This document shows positions 1 to 7,125 of a DNA stretch of 13,478 bases, piece by piece. Position 1 is the first letter of the stretch; each line of letters opens with the position of its first letter. The position numbers were made by a program, and so were the translations under genes. The notes under the pieces were generated by a model. The model did no database searches, had not been told where the DNA came from, and saw only the letters and a list, made by a program, of their open reading frames with translations. The DNA is from Neisseriaceae bacterium (GTDB lineage Bacteria; Pseudomonadota; Gammaproteobacteria; Burkholderiales; Neisseriaceae): assembly GCA_017989485.1 (NCBI GenBank), contig JAGNPU010000015.1, positions 1 to 13,478 on the forward strand, written 5' to 3'.

Positions 1-367
1 CGCGTTCAATCAAGGAGGCGCGAAAGTCCAGTTCGCCCTGCATGGCGCGCTCGGTGATTTCGGCAATTTGTGCCTTAATGCCCATTTGGTCGGCGATTTC
101 GTCGATGCACTCAATCGTGATCAGGGTTGAGTCCATGTCGCTGACCATGAGGCCTATGCTGCTTAAGCGGGCGTCCGGCAGGCAGGCGACCTCGATTTTA
201 GCGGCAAACAGCCGCTGTGTTTGTCCCGCATCCAAGGCAAAGGGTTGGTCTTGGGTGAGGCGGATGACGCCGTTGTTGGCCACGGGGGCGGTTAACCCCA
301 GTGACGGCCAAAGCCAGGCAAGGTCAATCTGGTCTATCTGTGGGTGTTGTAATACCAGTGCATACAT
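1..367 (-). CDS. serB: Phosphoserine phosphatase SerB, N-terminal part (runs off left edge)
   Basis: SerB catalyses the last step of L-serine synthesis, hydrolysing O-phosphoserine in the cytoplasm. About 122 codons are present. The N-terminal region is followed by the HAD-family catalytic motif DMDST at residues 77-81, where Asp77 is the expected nucleophile and Asp79 the general acid. The next stretch, LITIECIDEIAD, is typical of SerB. The ATG at 367 gives this reading frame. There is no strong Shine-Dalgarno sequence, and the start lies 16 bases after the trpE stop, so translation probably depends on coupling to trpE. The catalytic C-terminal half, with its remaining HAD motifs, lies outside the window. 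The family assignment is firm. Whether the gene is intact cannot be judged. Confidence 0.93.
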   Translation of the reverse strand, partial: MYALVLQHPQIDQIDLAWLWPSLGLTAPVANNGVIRLTQDQPFALDAGQTQRLFAAKIEVACLPDARLSSIGLMVSDMDSTLITIECIDEIADQMGIKAQIAEITERAMQGELDFRASLIER

Positions 368-383
368 AGGTGGGTGTGCTTTC

Positions 384-1850
384 TTAAGCGTCTAAGCCGG
401 CTTGAACCATGTGGGCGGCTTTGACCACGGCGCGGGCTTTGTTCTGGGTTTCATCCCATTCGGATTGAGGGTCGGAGTCGGCCACAATGCCGGCGCCGCT
501 TTGGACGTACAGGGTGTTGTTTTTGATCACGGCGGTGCGAATGGCAATGGCCACGTCCATGTCGCCGCTAAAGCTTAAATAGCCGACGGCGCCACCAAAA
601 ATGCCGCGTTTGCTGGGCTCAAGCTCGTGGATGATTTCCATGGCTTTGACCTTGGGGGCGCCCGATAGGGTGCCGGCGGGGAAGGCGGCCTTGAGGACGG
701 CCATCATCTTGGTGTGCGGCGGCAGTTCGCCTTCCACGCTGGAAACAATGTGCATCACGTGCGAGTATTTTTCAATACACATTTTTTCGGTCACGACGAC
801 CGAGCCCGTCTTGGCCACGCGGCCGACGTCGTTGCGGCCTAAGTCGATTAACATCACGTGCTCGGAAACCTCTTTTGGGTCGCTGAGCAGGTCGGCGGCC
901 AAGGCGGCGTCTTCTTCAGGCGTTTGGCCACGCACGCGGGTGCCGGCAATGGGGCGCACCGTCATGGTGTCGGCCTCTTTGCGCACCAGAATTTCTGGCG
1001 ACGCGCCGACGATGTAAAAATCATCGAAGTGGTAGTAATACATATAGGGCGAGGGGTTGAGCGTCCGCAGGGCCCGGTATAGGCTGATGGGGCTGTCGCT
1101 AAAGGGCATGCTCATGCGCTGAGAGGGCACGACCTGCATGCAGTCGCCGGCCAAAATACGCTGCTTGATGTCGGCCACGTCGCGCTTGTAGTTGGCTTCG
1201 CCGTATTCGCTCACCGGCTCGGTTTGTTGGCTGCCAAAGGAAAGCGGCAGCGCATAGCTTTGACGGGTTTGGATGCGTAAGGCCTCTAGGCGCTTACAGG
1301 CTTTTTGATAGGCGTCAGGGTCTTCGGGATTGGCGTAGACGATGAGGTGGATTTTGCCCGACAGGTTGTCGATGACGGCTAGCTCTTCCGACAGCATGAG
1401 CATGATGTCGGGGGTGCCGATCACGTCTTTTTTGTCATTTTTGGGCAGCTTGGGCTCGAAGTAATGCACGGTTTCGTAGCCAAAATAGCCGATGAGCCCG
1501 CCGGTAAAGCGCGGCAAATTAGGAATGTCTGGGGTTTTAAAGCTGGCCTGATAGGCTTCGATAAAGCCCATCGGGTCGCCGACGTGTTCGGCGATGAGCT
1601 GATGGTTTTGGTATTCGTATACGGTGTCGCCGACGACTTTGAGATAGTCCTGGCAGGGCAGGCCAATAAACGAATAGCGGCCAAAGCGTTCGCCACCGAC
1701 CACCGATTCTAAGAGGTAGCTAAACGGTTTATTCGCCAGCTTTAGGTATAAGGACAGCGGCGTGTCCAAATCGGCCAAAACGGTTAAGGTCAACGGAATG
1801 CGGTTATGGCCTGCGGCCACATAGGCCTGGTATGTTGCGAAGCTCATCAT
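384..1850 (-). CDS. trpE: Anthranilate synthase component I (TrpE)
   Basis: TrpE converts chorismate and ammonia (supplied by the TrpG glutaminase) to anthranilate, the first committed step of tryptophan synthesis. The protein is 488 residues, the usual length. The N-terminal domain carries LLES at residues 46-49, part of the tryptophan feedback site. The C-terminal chorismate-binding domain shows QVVPSQR (239-245), PIAGTRVRG (300-308), [11 protein letters not shown] (337-347) and GTLSGAPK (393-400). I chose the ATG at 1850 because AAGGAG lies 9 bases upstream. A longer in-frame start at 1895 would run through the recA terminator and is unlikely. A second ATG at 1847 is possible. No trpG is adjacent; serB follows 16 bases downstream. 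The leader is too short for a classical Trp attenuator with a leader peptide. PabB is the main alternative, but the motifs and length favour TrpE. Confidence 0.93.
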   Translation of the reverse strand: MMSFATYQAYVAAGHNRIPLTLTVLADLDTPLSLYLKLANKPFSYLLESVVGGERFGRYSFIGLPCQDYLKVVGDTVYEYQNHQLIAEHVGDPMGFIEAYQASFKTPDIPNLPRFTGGLIGYFGYETVHYFEPKLPKNDKKDVIGTPDIMLMLSEELAVIDNLSGKIHLIVYANPEDPDAYQKACKRLEALRIQTRQSYALPLSFGSQQTEPVSEYGEANYKRDVADIKQRILAGDCMQVVPSQRMSMPFSDSPISLYRALRTLNPSPYMYYYHFDDFYIVGASPEILVRKEADTMTVRPIAGTRVRGQTPEEDAALAADLLSDPKEVSEHVMLIDLGRNDVGRVAKTGSVVVTEKMCIEKYSHVMHIVSSVEGELPPHTKMMAVLKAAFPAGTLSGAPKVKAMEIIHELEPSKRGIFGGAVGYLSFSGDMDVAIAIRTAVIKNNTLYVQSGAGIVADSDPQSEWDETQNKARAVVKAAHMVQAGLDA

Positions 1851-1893
1851 GGTGTGCTGCTCCTTATGACTCGGTATTTTTCCCTTAAGACGC

Positions 1894-1920
1894 AAAAAAA
1901 CGGATGGCGAGCATCCGTTT
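1894..1920 (-). terminator. Intrinsic terminator of recA
   Basis: A perfect 9-bp stem (AAACGGATG paired with CATCCGTTT) encloses a 5-base loop. On the minus strand a run of seven T follows. It lies 18 bases after the recA stop and 44 bases before the trpE start, so it should separate the two genes. Confidence 0.85.
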
Positions 1921-1937
1921 ATGGGCGTGGCGGTGCT

Positions 1938-2984
1938 TTATAGCTCTTCTAAAGTACCATCGGTTTCGTCTAGCTTACCTTCGGTAATGTCGACGTTTAG
2001 GCCCACTACATCACGGATTTTGGTGGCGATTTCGGTGGCCACTTCAGGATTGTCTTTTAGCCAGTTACGGGTGTTGTCTTTGCCTTGGCCAATTTTTTGG
2101 CCGCCGTAGCTGTACCAAGCGCCTGATTTTTCGACGATGTCGAACTTAACGCCTAGGTCGATGACTTCACCTTCCCAGCTCACGCCTTCGCCGTACAGAA
2201 TGTCAAATTCGGCCTGACGAAACGGTGGGGCAACCTTGTTTTTCACTACTTTAACACGGGTTTCGTTGCCCAGCACTTCGTCGCCTTTTTTGATTTGGCC
2301 AATACGACGAATGTCTAGACGAACAGAGGCGTAAAATTTCAACGCATTGCCACCGGTGGTGGTTTCTGGGCTGCCGAACATCACGCCAATTTTCATCCGA
2401 ATTTGGTTAATGAACACCACTAAGGTGTTGGTTTTTTTAATGTTTCCCGTCAGTTTACGTAAGGCTTGGCTCATCAAGCGCGCCTGTAGGCCCACGTGGC
2501 TGTCGCCCATGTCGCCTTCGATTTCGGCTTTAGGCACTAAGGCCGCAACCGAGTCGATGACCACCATGTCGATGCCGCCTGAGCGCACCAACATGTCACA
2601 AATTTCTAAGGCCTGCTCGCCGGTGTCCGGCTGCGACACCAATAGGTTTTCGACAATCACGCCTAATTTACGCGCATAGCCAGGATCAAAGGCGTTTTCC
2701 GCATCAATGAAGGCACACACGCCGCCGCTTTTTTGGGCTTGCGCAATGGCTTCCAAGCACATGGTGGTTTTGCCAGAAGATTCAGGGCCGTAAATTTCCA
2801 CCACGCGACCACGTGGCAAACCACCCACGCCTAATGCCAAGTCAAGGCCTAAAGAACCGGTAGAGATTACCTGTAAGTTTTCATCTTTGTGGCTGCCATC
2901 CATTTTCATGATGGACCCCTTACCAAATTGTTTTTCAATTTGCGCAAGAGCGGCGCTTAAGGCTTTGCTTTTATCGTCTGACAT
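1938..2984 (-). CDS. recA: Recombinase RecA
   Basis: RecA polymerises on single-stranded DNA, hydrolyses ATP, and drives homologous recombination and repair. The protein is 348 residues, normal for the family. Visible features are the Walker A motif GPESSGKT at residues 66-73, the Walker B-type strand DMVVIDSV, the L1 loop around [12 protein letters not shown], and the L2 region running from [10 protein letters not shown] through the phase [16 protein letters not shown]. The C-terminus is acidic, as is common. The ATG at 2984 has GGAG 9 bases upstream. The N-terminal MSDDKSKAL and overall sequence resemble neisserial RecA, which is the best taxonomic clue in the window. The gene has its own terminator. 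It appears to be a single-gene unit with an extended -10 promoter just upstream. Confidence 0.98.
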   Translation of the reverse strand: MSDDKSKALSAALAQIEKQFGKGSIMKMDGSHKDENLQVISTGSLGLDLALGVGGLPRGRVVEIYGPESSGKTTMCLEAIAQAQKSGGVCAFIDAENAFDPGYARKLGVIVENLLVSQPDTGEQALEICDMLVRSGGIDMVVIDSVAALVPKAEIEGDMGDSHVGLQARLMSQALRKLTGNIKKTNTLVVFINQIRMKIGVMFGSPETTTGGNALKFYASVRLDIRRIGQIKKGDEVLGNETRVKVVKNKVAPPFRQAEFDILYGEGVSWEGEVIDLGVKFDIVEKSGAWYSYGGQKIGQGKDNTRNWLKDNPEVATEIATKIRDVVGLNVDITEGKLDETDGTLEEL

Positions 2985-3035
2985 AAGGCATGACTCCGTA
3001 AGTAGGGTGAAACTGATAATGAAACATAAGCCTTA

Positions 3036-3046
3036 ATTATCGCACA
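3036..3046 (-). promoter_or_regulatory. Probable extended -10 promoter of recA
   Basis: The minus strand reads TGTGCGATAAT, an extended -10 (TG-N-GATAAT), about 50 bases upstream of the recA start. No good -35 is seen at 16-18 bases. CTG-N10-AAG overlaps this element and only loosely resembles a LexA half-palindrome, so SOS control is not supported. Confidence 0.4.
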
Positions 3047-3077
3047 GATTTTGTGAATACGCACGGGCGCGGGCATT

Positions 3078-3107
3078 AAAAAAAGCGTCCGCAGGGGGCG
3101 GACGCTT
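3078..3107 (-). terminator. Intrinsic terminator of the four-helix membrane protein gene
   Basis: A perfect 10-bp GC-rich stem (AAGCGTCCGC with GCGGACGCTT) encloses a 5-base loop. On the minus strand it is followed by seven T. It sits 13 bases after the stop codon of the upstream gene and before the recA promoter. Confidence 0.9.
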
Positions 3108-3120
3108 GATTCAACATGGA

Positions 3121-3519
3121 TTAAATAAGATTGGTTTTTTTCTTTTGATACAGGCGATAGGCCACGTAATAGGCCAGCAGTGTGGGGACCACAAATAAAA
3201 TGATTTTGGTGGTCACGGTGTCATACCAGGGCGTGGTCAGCAGAAAGGTTTCCTGCTGGCCGGTGGCGGTGCCAGAGGCCCAATAGCTGAGTAAGGGAAA
3301 CCAGCAGGCGGCAAACAAGCCGACCCAAATTGGCCATAGCCAGGTCATGGCGTTGTACTTCCACAGCATGAATAGGGTCACCGTCCATAGGGCGATGGCC
3401 AGCGAGGTGTACAGGCCAAATGGCAAAGGCAGGGCGTAATAGCCATGAATGAAATAAGCCATGCCGCCGATGAACAGCACGCCTAAGATCGCCAAGATGA
3501 TTTCTTCGGGTTTGTGCAT
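3121..3519 (-). CDS. Small four-helix integral membrane protein of unknown function
   Basis: I do not recognise this 132-residue protein. It has four hydrophobic stretches that look like membrane helices: about residues 7-25, 35-53, 60-80 and 104-124. The termini are short and polar, and the C-terminus is lysine-rich (YQKKKTNLI), which by the positive-inside rule suggests a cytoplasmic C-terminus. The segment between helices 3 and 4 (about residues 81-103) is polar and probably periplasmic. Aromatic residues, especially Trp, are abundant in helices 2 and 3. No catalytic motif, lipobox or signal peptidase site is visible. I chose the ATG at 3519 because AAGGAG lies 10 bases upstream; longer in-frame starts have no such site. 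It is flanked by terminators on both sides and so looks monocistronic. Confidence 0.75.
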   Translation of the reverse strand: MHKPEEIILAILGVLFIGGMAYFIHGYYALPLPFGLYTSLAIALWTVTLFMLWKYNAMTWLWPIWVGLFAACWFPLLSYWASGTATGQQETFLLTTPWYDTVTTKIILFVVPTLLAYYVAYRLYQKKKTNLI

Positions 3520-3605
3520 AGTAAAGCGGCTCCTTAGGGAAACAATAATAAAATGAAACTTTATGTAATGGTAATGGTGAAGTGGCCGTTGGGGCAAGGC
3601 CAAGT

Positions 3606-3638
3606 CGATGCCATTGTGCATCGTCGGCCTTTATTCTA
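3606..3638 (-). promoter_or_regulatory. Possible promoter and inverted repeat upstream of the membrane protein gene
   Basis: The minus strand carries a -10-like TAGAAT at 3638-3633. About 10 bases downstream is a perfect 6-bp inverted repeat, CGATGC-N6-GCATCG (3606-3623), placed near the expected start of transcription. The -35 is poor. The repeat could be an operator or a 5' hairpin in a leader of about 105 bases. Confidence 0.25.
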
Positions 3639-3711
3639 ATACAAAAAAGGGCGGGTGAGGGAGGATTGATCAACCATGCTCACCACTCGGCGTATTGGGC
3701 ACATCGCTGCC

Positions 3712-3749
3712 AAAAACAACAACGCCACCCTTGTTGCTGGGTGGCGTTG
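3712..3749 (-). terminator. Intrinsic terminator of the dicarboxylate transporter gene
   Basis: An 11-bp perfect stem (CAACGCCACCC with GGGTGGCGTTG) has an 8-base loop. On the minus strand GTTGTTTTTG follows, giving a slightly interrupted T tract. It lies about 40 bases after the transporter stop. Confidence 0.8.
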
Positions 3750-3789
3750 TGGCATCGGGTGGGTGGCCGTTAGGCCGCTGACGCTGGGT

Positions 3790-5181
3790 TTACATCAGGA
3801 AGAAGTAACCCCATAACGACAGCACCACGACACACATGATGTTGAGGACGCCGCCGGCGACAATCATGTCGCGTTGTTTGATCACGCCGGTGCCAAATAC
3901 GATGGCGTTGGGCGGCGTGGCCACGGGCAGCATAAAGGCACAGGAGGCGCCAATGCCGATCATCATCACCAACACCGAGGCGGGCATGCCCATTTGTTCG
4001 GCAATGCCGGCAAATACCGGCACCAGCAGCGCGGCGGAGGCGGTGTTGCTGGTGAACTCGGTCAAGACAATGATGAACACGGTCACGGCCAAGATGATGA
4101 TGAAAGGGTGGGCCGAGCCAAAGATGGTGGCCACTTGGTCGCCCAATACTTCAGATGCGCCCGAGGTTTTTAAAATGGCGCTCAGGGTTAAGCCACCGCC
4201 AAATAGGAATAACACGCCCCAGTCGGTGTTGTCCGACACCTGTTTCCAAGTGGTCACGCCAAACACCACGACCAAGACGGCCGCGCAAAGCGCAATGAAG
4301 GTGTCAGGGCTGCTGATGCCTAAGCGTTCTTGAATCCAGCTGCCGCCAATCCAAGCCGCTGCGGTCAGCACAAAAATCGTCATGGCAATAATGCGTGAGG
4401 GCGTCCAGGGAATGCTTTCGGTGTTGACCTCAATTTTACGGTTAAGCTTGGGCTTGAAGACCAGGTATAAGGCCAAAACCATCATCGGCAACAGCACCAT
4501 CATCAACGGCAGGCCGTGCTTCATCCAGCCGACAAAGTCTAGGCCTAGGGCCTTGGCCGCAATCGCATTGGGCGGCGAGCCAACCAGGGTGCCTAGGCCG
4601 CCAATGCTGGCCGAGTAGGCAATGCCCAGTAAAATAAACAGAAAGGTTGGGCGCTCAGATTTGGCGTCCATATGGCTCATCACGCCCATGGCCAGTGGCA
4701 ACATCATGGCCGCGGTGGCGGTGTTGCTAATCCACATCGACAACAGGGCGGTCACGCCAAAAATGGCGAGGGCGGTGACCCCAAGGTGGGAACCCGATAA
4801 GGAAATCAACCAGAAGGCGATTTTCTTATCCAGTTTCTGCACGTGTAGGGCAGAAGCCAGGGCAAACCCCCCGAAGAACAAGAAGATGATTGGGTCGGCA
4901 AAGGCCGATACCGCCGTCTTGGTATTCATTTCGGGCAGGCCGATGGCGATGGCCACCACCGGAATCAACAGTGCGGTAATGGTGACGTGAATGGCTTCGG
5001 TCAGCCATAAGATGGCGATTAAGACCAATAAGGCGAGGCCTTTATTGGCCGCATCGTCAAAGGGCAGGGTGGCGTAGACCACCAGGGCCGCAATAACGGC
5101 CACCACGCAAATGGCGAGGCCCTTGAGGGTTTTGCGCTGATCCTTATTCGACATGTCGGTTGGATGAGGCTGTAAATCCAT
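3790..5181 (-). CDS. DASS/SLC13-family sodium-coupled dicarboxylate transporter
   Basis: This 463-residue inner-membrane protein belongs to the divalent anion:sodium symporter family (SLC13, INDY). Such proteins import succinate, malate or similar anions with sodium. Both signature Ser-Asn-Thr clamps are present: SNTATAAMMLP from residue 152 and SNTASAALLVP from residue 378. Each is paired with a proline loop, GSPPNAIA (201-208) and ATPPNAIVFG (421-430). This two-fold repeat, its spacing and the overall length match the Vibrio VcINDY type, so C4-dicarboxylates are the most likely substrates; this is inferred. Multiple hydrophobic segments fill the sequence. I chose the ATG at 5181 for the AAGGA 7 bases upstream; an internal ATG at codon 10 has no ribosome-binding site. 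The gene is monocistronic with its own terminator. Confidence 0.92.
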   Translation of the reverse strand: MDLQPHPTDMSNKDQRKTLKGLAICVVAVIAALVVYATLPFDDAANKGLALLVLIAILWLTEAIHVTITALLIPVVAIAIGLPEMNTKTAVSAFADPIIFLFFGGFALASALHVQKLDKKIAFWLISLSGSHLGVTALAIFGVTALLSMWISNTATAAMMLPLAMGVMSHMDAKSERPTFLFILLGIAYSASIGGLGTLVGSPPNAIAAKALGLDFVGWMKHGLPLMMVLLPMMVLALYLVFKPKLNRKIEVNTESIPWTPSRIIAMTIFVLTAAAWIGGSWIQERLGISSPDTFIALCAAVLVVVFGVTTWKQVSDNTDWGVLFLFGGGLTLSAILKTSGASEVLGDQVATIFGSAHPFIIILAVTVFIIVLTEFTSNTASAALLVPVFAGIAEQMGMPASVLVMMIGIGASCAFMLPVATPPNAIVFGTGVIKQRDMIVAGGVLNIMCVVVLSLWGYFFLM

Positions 5182-5247
5182 GACGTTTTCCTTGTATTTT
5201 CTTTAAGATAGTAAGCTATTGTTTTTATGGGTATTGACCATGAAATA

Positions 5248-5289
5248 AAGTCAGGGCTCATATGCAAGGCGCCTGACTTCATCATTATA
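5248..5289 (-). promoter_or_regulatory. Probable transporter promoter with inverted repeat at the transcription start
   Basis: The minus strand has a consensus -10, TATAAT, at 5289-5284. No convincing -35 precedes it. Immediately downstream is a perfect 8-bp inverted repeat, AAGTCAGG-N16-CCTGACTT (5248-5255 and 5272-5279), spanning the expected start point. The placement suits a repressor operator or a hairpin at the 5' end of a leader of about 95 bases. Confidence 0.4.
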
Positions 5290-5365
5290 GTATATCACTA
5301 AAAAAGTCCTTGTATGGATCGATGGGCTGATTTGTCCAGAAGGCTTTGTTTTCTTGAATAAACAT

Positions 5366-5397
5366 AAAAATAGGCCACCGAGGAACTCGGTGACCTA
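5366..5397 (-). terminator. Intrinsic terminator of the ppiA-ppiB operon
   Basis: On the minus strand a 12-bp stem (TAGGTCACCGAG with CTCGGTGGCCTA, one G-U type pair) closes a 3-base TTC loop. TTTTTATG follows. It is 34 bases after the ppiB stop. Confidence 0.85.
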
Positions 5398-5431
5398 GGG
5401 CACTACCCGACCGTTAAGGGGTCATGGGTGC

Positions 5432-5923
5432 TTAAACGATTTGTGCTTTTTCAATCACAACGGCTTCTTTAGGCACGTCTTGATGACCGCCTGCATTGCC
5501 AGTTTTAACGGCCTTGATGGCGTCAACCACTTCAGTACCGGCCACAACTTTACCGAATACGCAGTAGCCGAAGCCATTGGCGTCGGCTGAAGTGAAGTTC
5601 AAGAAGGCGTTGTCTTTAACGTTGATGAAAAACTGCGAGCTGGCCGAATGAGGGGCCATAGTACGGGCCATGGCAATGGTGTACTGGTCGTTTTTCAAGC
5701 CGTTAGCGGCTTCGTTTTCAATGGTGTCATGAGTGCTTTTTTGGTTCATGTCTTTGTCAAAGCCACCGCCTTGAACCATGAAACCGTCGATCACACGGTG
5801 AAAAATAGTGCCGTCGTAAAAGCCTTCAGAAACGTAGGTTTCAAAGTTTTTAGCGGTCACTGGGGCTTTTTCGTGATCCAATTCAATATCGATGTCACCA
5901 AAGTTGGTGGTTAGCTTAATCAT
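5432..5923 (-). CDS. ppiB: Cytoplasmic cyclophilin-type peptidyl-prolyl isomerase
   Basis: This cyclophilin catalyses cis-trans isomerisation of proline peptide bonds and assists folding in the cytoplasm. The protein is 163 residues, the standard single-domain length, and has no signal peptide. The active-site segment [15 protein letters not shown] at 41-55 supplies Arg43, Phe48 and Gln51, and SSQFFINV (95-102) supplies the second part of the cleft. The ATG at 5923 follows AAGGA by about 9 bases. It lies 23 bases downstream of ppiA in the same direction, with no terminator between them, and an intrinsic terminator follows. The sequence is close to its neighbour ppiA, which points to an old tandem duplication with one copy retargeted to the periplasm. 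Confidence 0.95.
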   Translation of the reverse strand: MIKLTTNFGDIDIELDHEKAPVTAKNFETYVSEGFYDGTIFHRVIDGFMVQGGGFDKDMNQKSTHDTIENEAANGLKNDQYTIAMARTMAPHSASSQFFINVKDNAFLNFTSADANGFGYCVFGKVVAGTEVVDAIKAVKTGNAGGHQDVPKEAVVIEKAQIV

Positions 5924-5946
5924 GTATGGTTTCCTTATGTGGGTGC

Positions 5947-6492
5947 TTAATGCACGATGACTTTGTTGATGATGATGGCTTTAACCGGTACGTCTTGGTA
6001 GCCGGTTTTGGTTTTGGCAATGCTGTTGACGACATTCATGCCTTTGGTCACGCGACCAAAGACGGTGTAGCCATAGCCTTGCGTGGTTTTATTCTTGTGG
6101 TTCAAGAAATCATTATTGGCCACGTTGATGAAAAACTGTGCCGTGGCTGACTGAGGGTCGCCGGTACGGGCCATGGCAATCGTGCCCACATTGTTTTTCA
6201 AGCCATTGTCGGCTTCGTTGGCCACGGGCGCTTTCGTGGGTTTTTGGGTCATTTTTTGATCAAAGCCGCCGCCTTGCACCATGAAATTATCGATCACACG
6301 GTGAAACACAGTGCCGTCGTAAAAACCACTTTTGGCGTAAGACACAAAGTTGGCCACTGTTTTAGGGGCTTTGGCTTCGTCTAATACCAGCTCAACGTCG
6401 CCAGCAGAGGTTTTTAGGGTGACCTGGGTTTGGGCTAAGGCCAAGGTGCTGCTCAGGCCAATAAAGGCCATTAAGCCGAGTTTTTTTAACAT
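5947..6492 (-). CDS. ppiA: Periplasmic cyclophilin-type peptidyl-prolyl isomerase
   Basis: This is the exported partner of the cytoplasmic cyclophilin that follows it. The protein is 181 residues. Residues 1-20 form a Sec signal peptide: a positively charged MLKK, a hydrophobic core, and a cleavage site after ALA at residue 20. The mature domain has the active-site segment [15 protein letters not shown] (63-77), with Arg65, Phe70 and Gln73, and AQFFINV further on. It should assist folding of secreted and outer-membrane proteins. The ATG at 6492 has GGAG 5 bases upstream. A probable extended -10 promoter lies about 45 bases upstream, inside the gap after sixA, so ppiA-ppiB can be an independent operon, with read-through from sixA also possible. 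Confidence 0.94.
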   Translation of the reverse strand: MLKKLGLMAFIGLSSTLALAQTQVTLKTSAGDVELVLDEAKAPKTVANFVSYAKSGFYDGTVFHRVIDNFMVQGGGFDQKMTQKPTKAPVANEADNGLKNNVGTIAMARTGDPQSATAQFFINVANNDFLNHKNKTTQGYGYTVFGRVTKGMNVVNSIAKTKTGYQDVPVKAIIINKVIVH

Positions 6493-6534
6493 GATGACTC
6501 CATAAAGGTGAATGCAAATGTTATGAACGGGGGC

Positions 6535-6543
6535 ATTTTACCA
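6535..6543 (-). promoter_or_regulatory. Probable extended -10 promoter of ppiA-ppiB
   Basis: The minus strand reads TGGTAAAAT, which is TG-N-TAAAAT. It begins just past the sixA stop and would start transcription about 35 bases before the ppiA ATG. No strong -35 is visible, which extended -10 promoters can tolerate. Confidence 0.4.
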
Positions 6544-6556
6544 TTAAATTTAGGCC

Positions 6557-7060
6557 CTATGCTTTTTTCCCGCGGTTTGTCTCGCTGCCCGCTGTCGGTA
6601 GGACTAAATCAGGGGACAGCATGACTTTGAGGCGGCTGTGCAGCAGAGGTTCCGTGGCGTCGATGCCAAACCACCAGATGACCCCCTTGCTGACGGGGTA
6701 CAATCGGTTGCTGGTTGGGGTGCGGTTAAGCAGGCAATGGCAAAGGTGGCCGAGCCAGGGCTGATGGCCGACCAGAACCAGGCTTGCGTTGAGCGGCTGC
6801 CTTTGGATGAGGGCAAGCACGTCTTGATAGGCCGCCGTGGCGTTGAGGCCGCTCATGGCCAGGGCGGGATGCTTTAAATATGCCGCCGTTTGTCGTGTGC
6901 GCTGGGCTTCCGACGTCCACACGGCATAGTCGTCGCTGAGGCGTTGGTCTAGCCAAGAGGCCATTTGCTGTGCCTGCTGGTGGCCGAGCTCGGTGAGGCA
7001 TCTTAACTGATCGGGGGCGTCATCGTTGACTTGGGCGTGACGCCATAAAATAATGTCCAC
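6557..7060 (-). CDS. sixA: SixA-type histidine phosphatase
   Basis: This 167-residue protein belongs to the histidine phosphatase (phosphoglycerate mutase-like) superfamily. The N-terminal WRHAQ at residues 6-10 carries the catalytic His8, which takes the phosphate, in the RHx form seen in SixA rather than the usual RHGE. VGHQP further on supplies the second conserved His, and SEAQRTRQTA carries a conserved Arg. SixA of E. coli dephosphorylates phosphohistidine on signalling or phosphotransferase-system proteins. A similar role here fits the nearby nitrogen-PTS genes, but that is inference. The start is a GTG at 7060, with AAGGA 7 bases upstream. An ATG at 7064 is out of frame. The gene is divergent from ubiC with a gap of about 65 bases. 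Confidence 0.82.
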   Translation of the reverse strand: MDIILWRHAQVNDDAPDQLRCLTELGHQQAQQMASWLDQRLSDDYAVWTSEAQRTRQTAAYLKHPALAMSGLNATAAYQDVLALIQRQPLNASLVLVGHQPWLGHLCHCLLNRTPTSNRLYPVSKGVIWWFGIDATEPLLHSRLKVMLSPDLVLPTAGSETNRGKKA

Positions 7061-7110
7061 TCATTCGTCCTTAATCGTCTGGTTTATCCGTTCCCTTTAT
7101 GGGCCATTTT

Positions 7111-7119
7111 TGGCATAAT
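7111..7119 (+). promoter_or_regulatory. Candidate extended -10 promoter of ubiC-ubiA
   Basis: TGGCATAAT is an extended -10 (TG-N-CATAAT). The expected start of transcription, 6-7 bases further on, coincides with the ATG at 7126. No clear -35 or Shine-Dalgarno sequence is visible. Confidence 0.35.
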
Positions 7120-7125
7120 GCACGA

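Noticed and set aside
601..1017. A 138-codon plus-strand open frame opposite trpE
   Set aside because: It is antisense to a clear TrpE, has no ribosome-binding site, and its composition is what GC-biased antisense frames give.
1851..1895. Longer TrpE start adding 15 residues from 1895
   Set aside because: It would begin at the T tract of the recA terminator and lacks a ribosome-binding site; the ATG at 1850 has a good one.
3836..4990. Several long plus-strand open frames opposite the dicarboxylate transporter
   Set aside because: They mirror the codon bias of the real membrane protein gene and show no recognisable domain or start signal.
5264..5279. AGGCGCCTGAC, faintly like a neisserial DNA uptake sequence
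   Set aside because: It does not match the uptake dialects I know, occurs once, and is explained as one arm of the inverted repeat. I saw no repeated uptake word, including in the terminators, where neisserial ones often sit.
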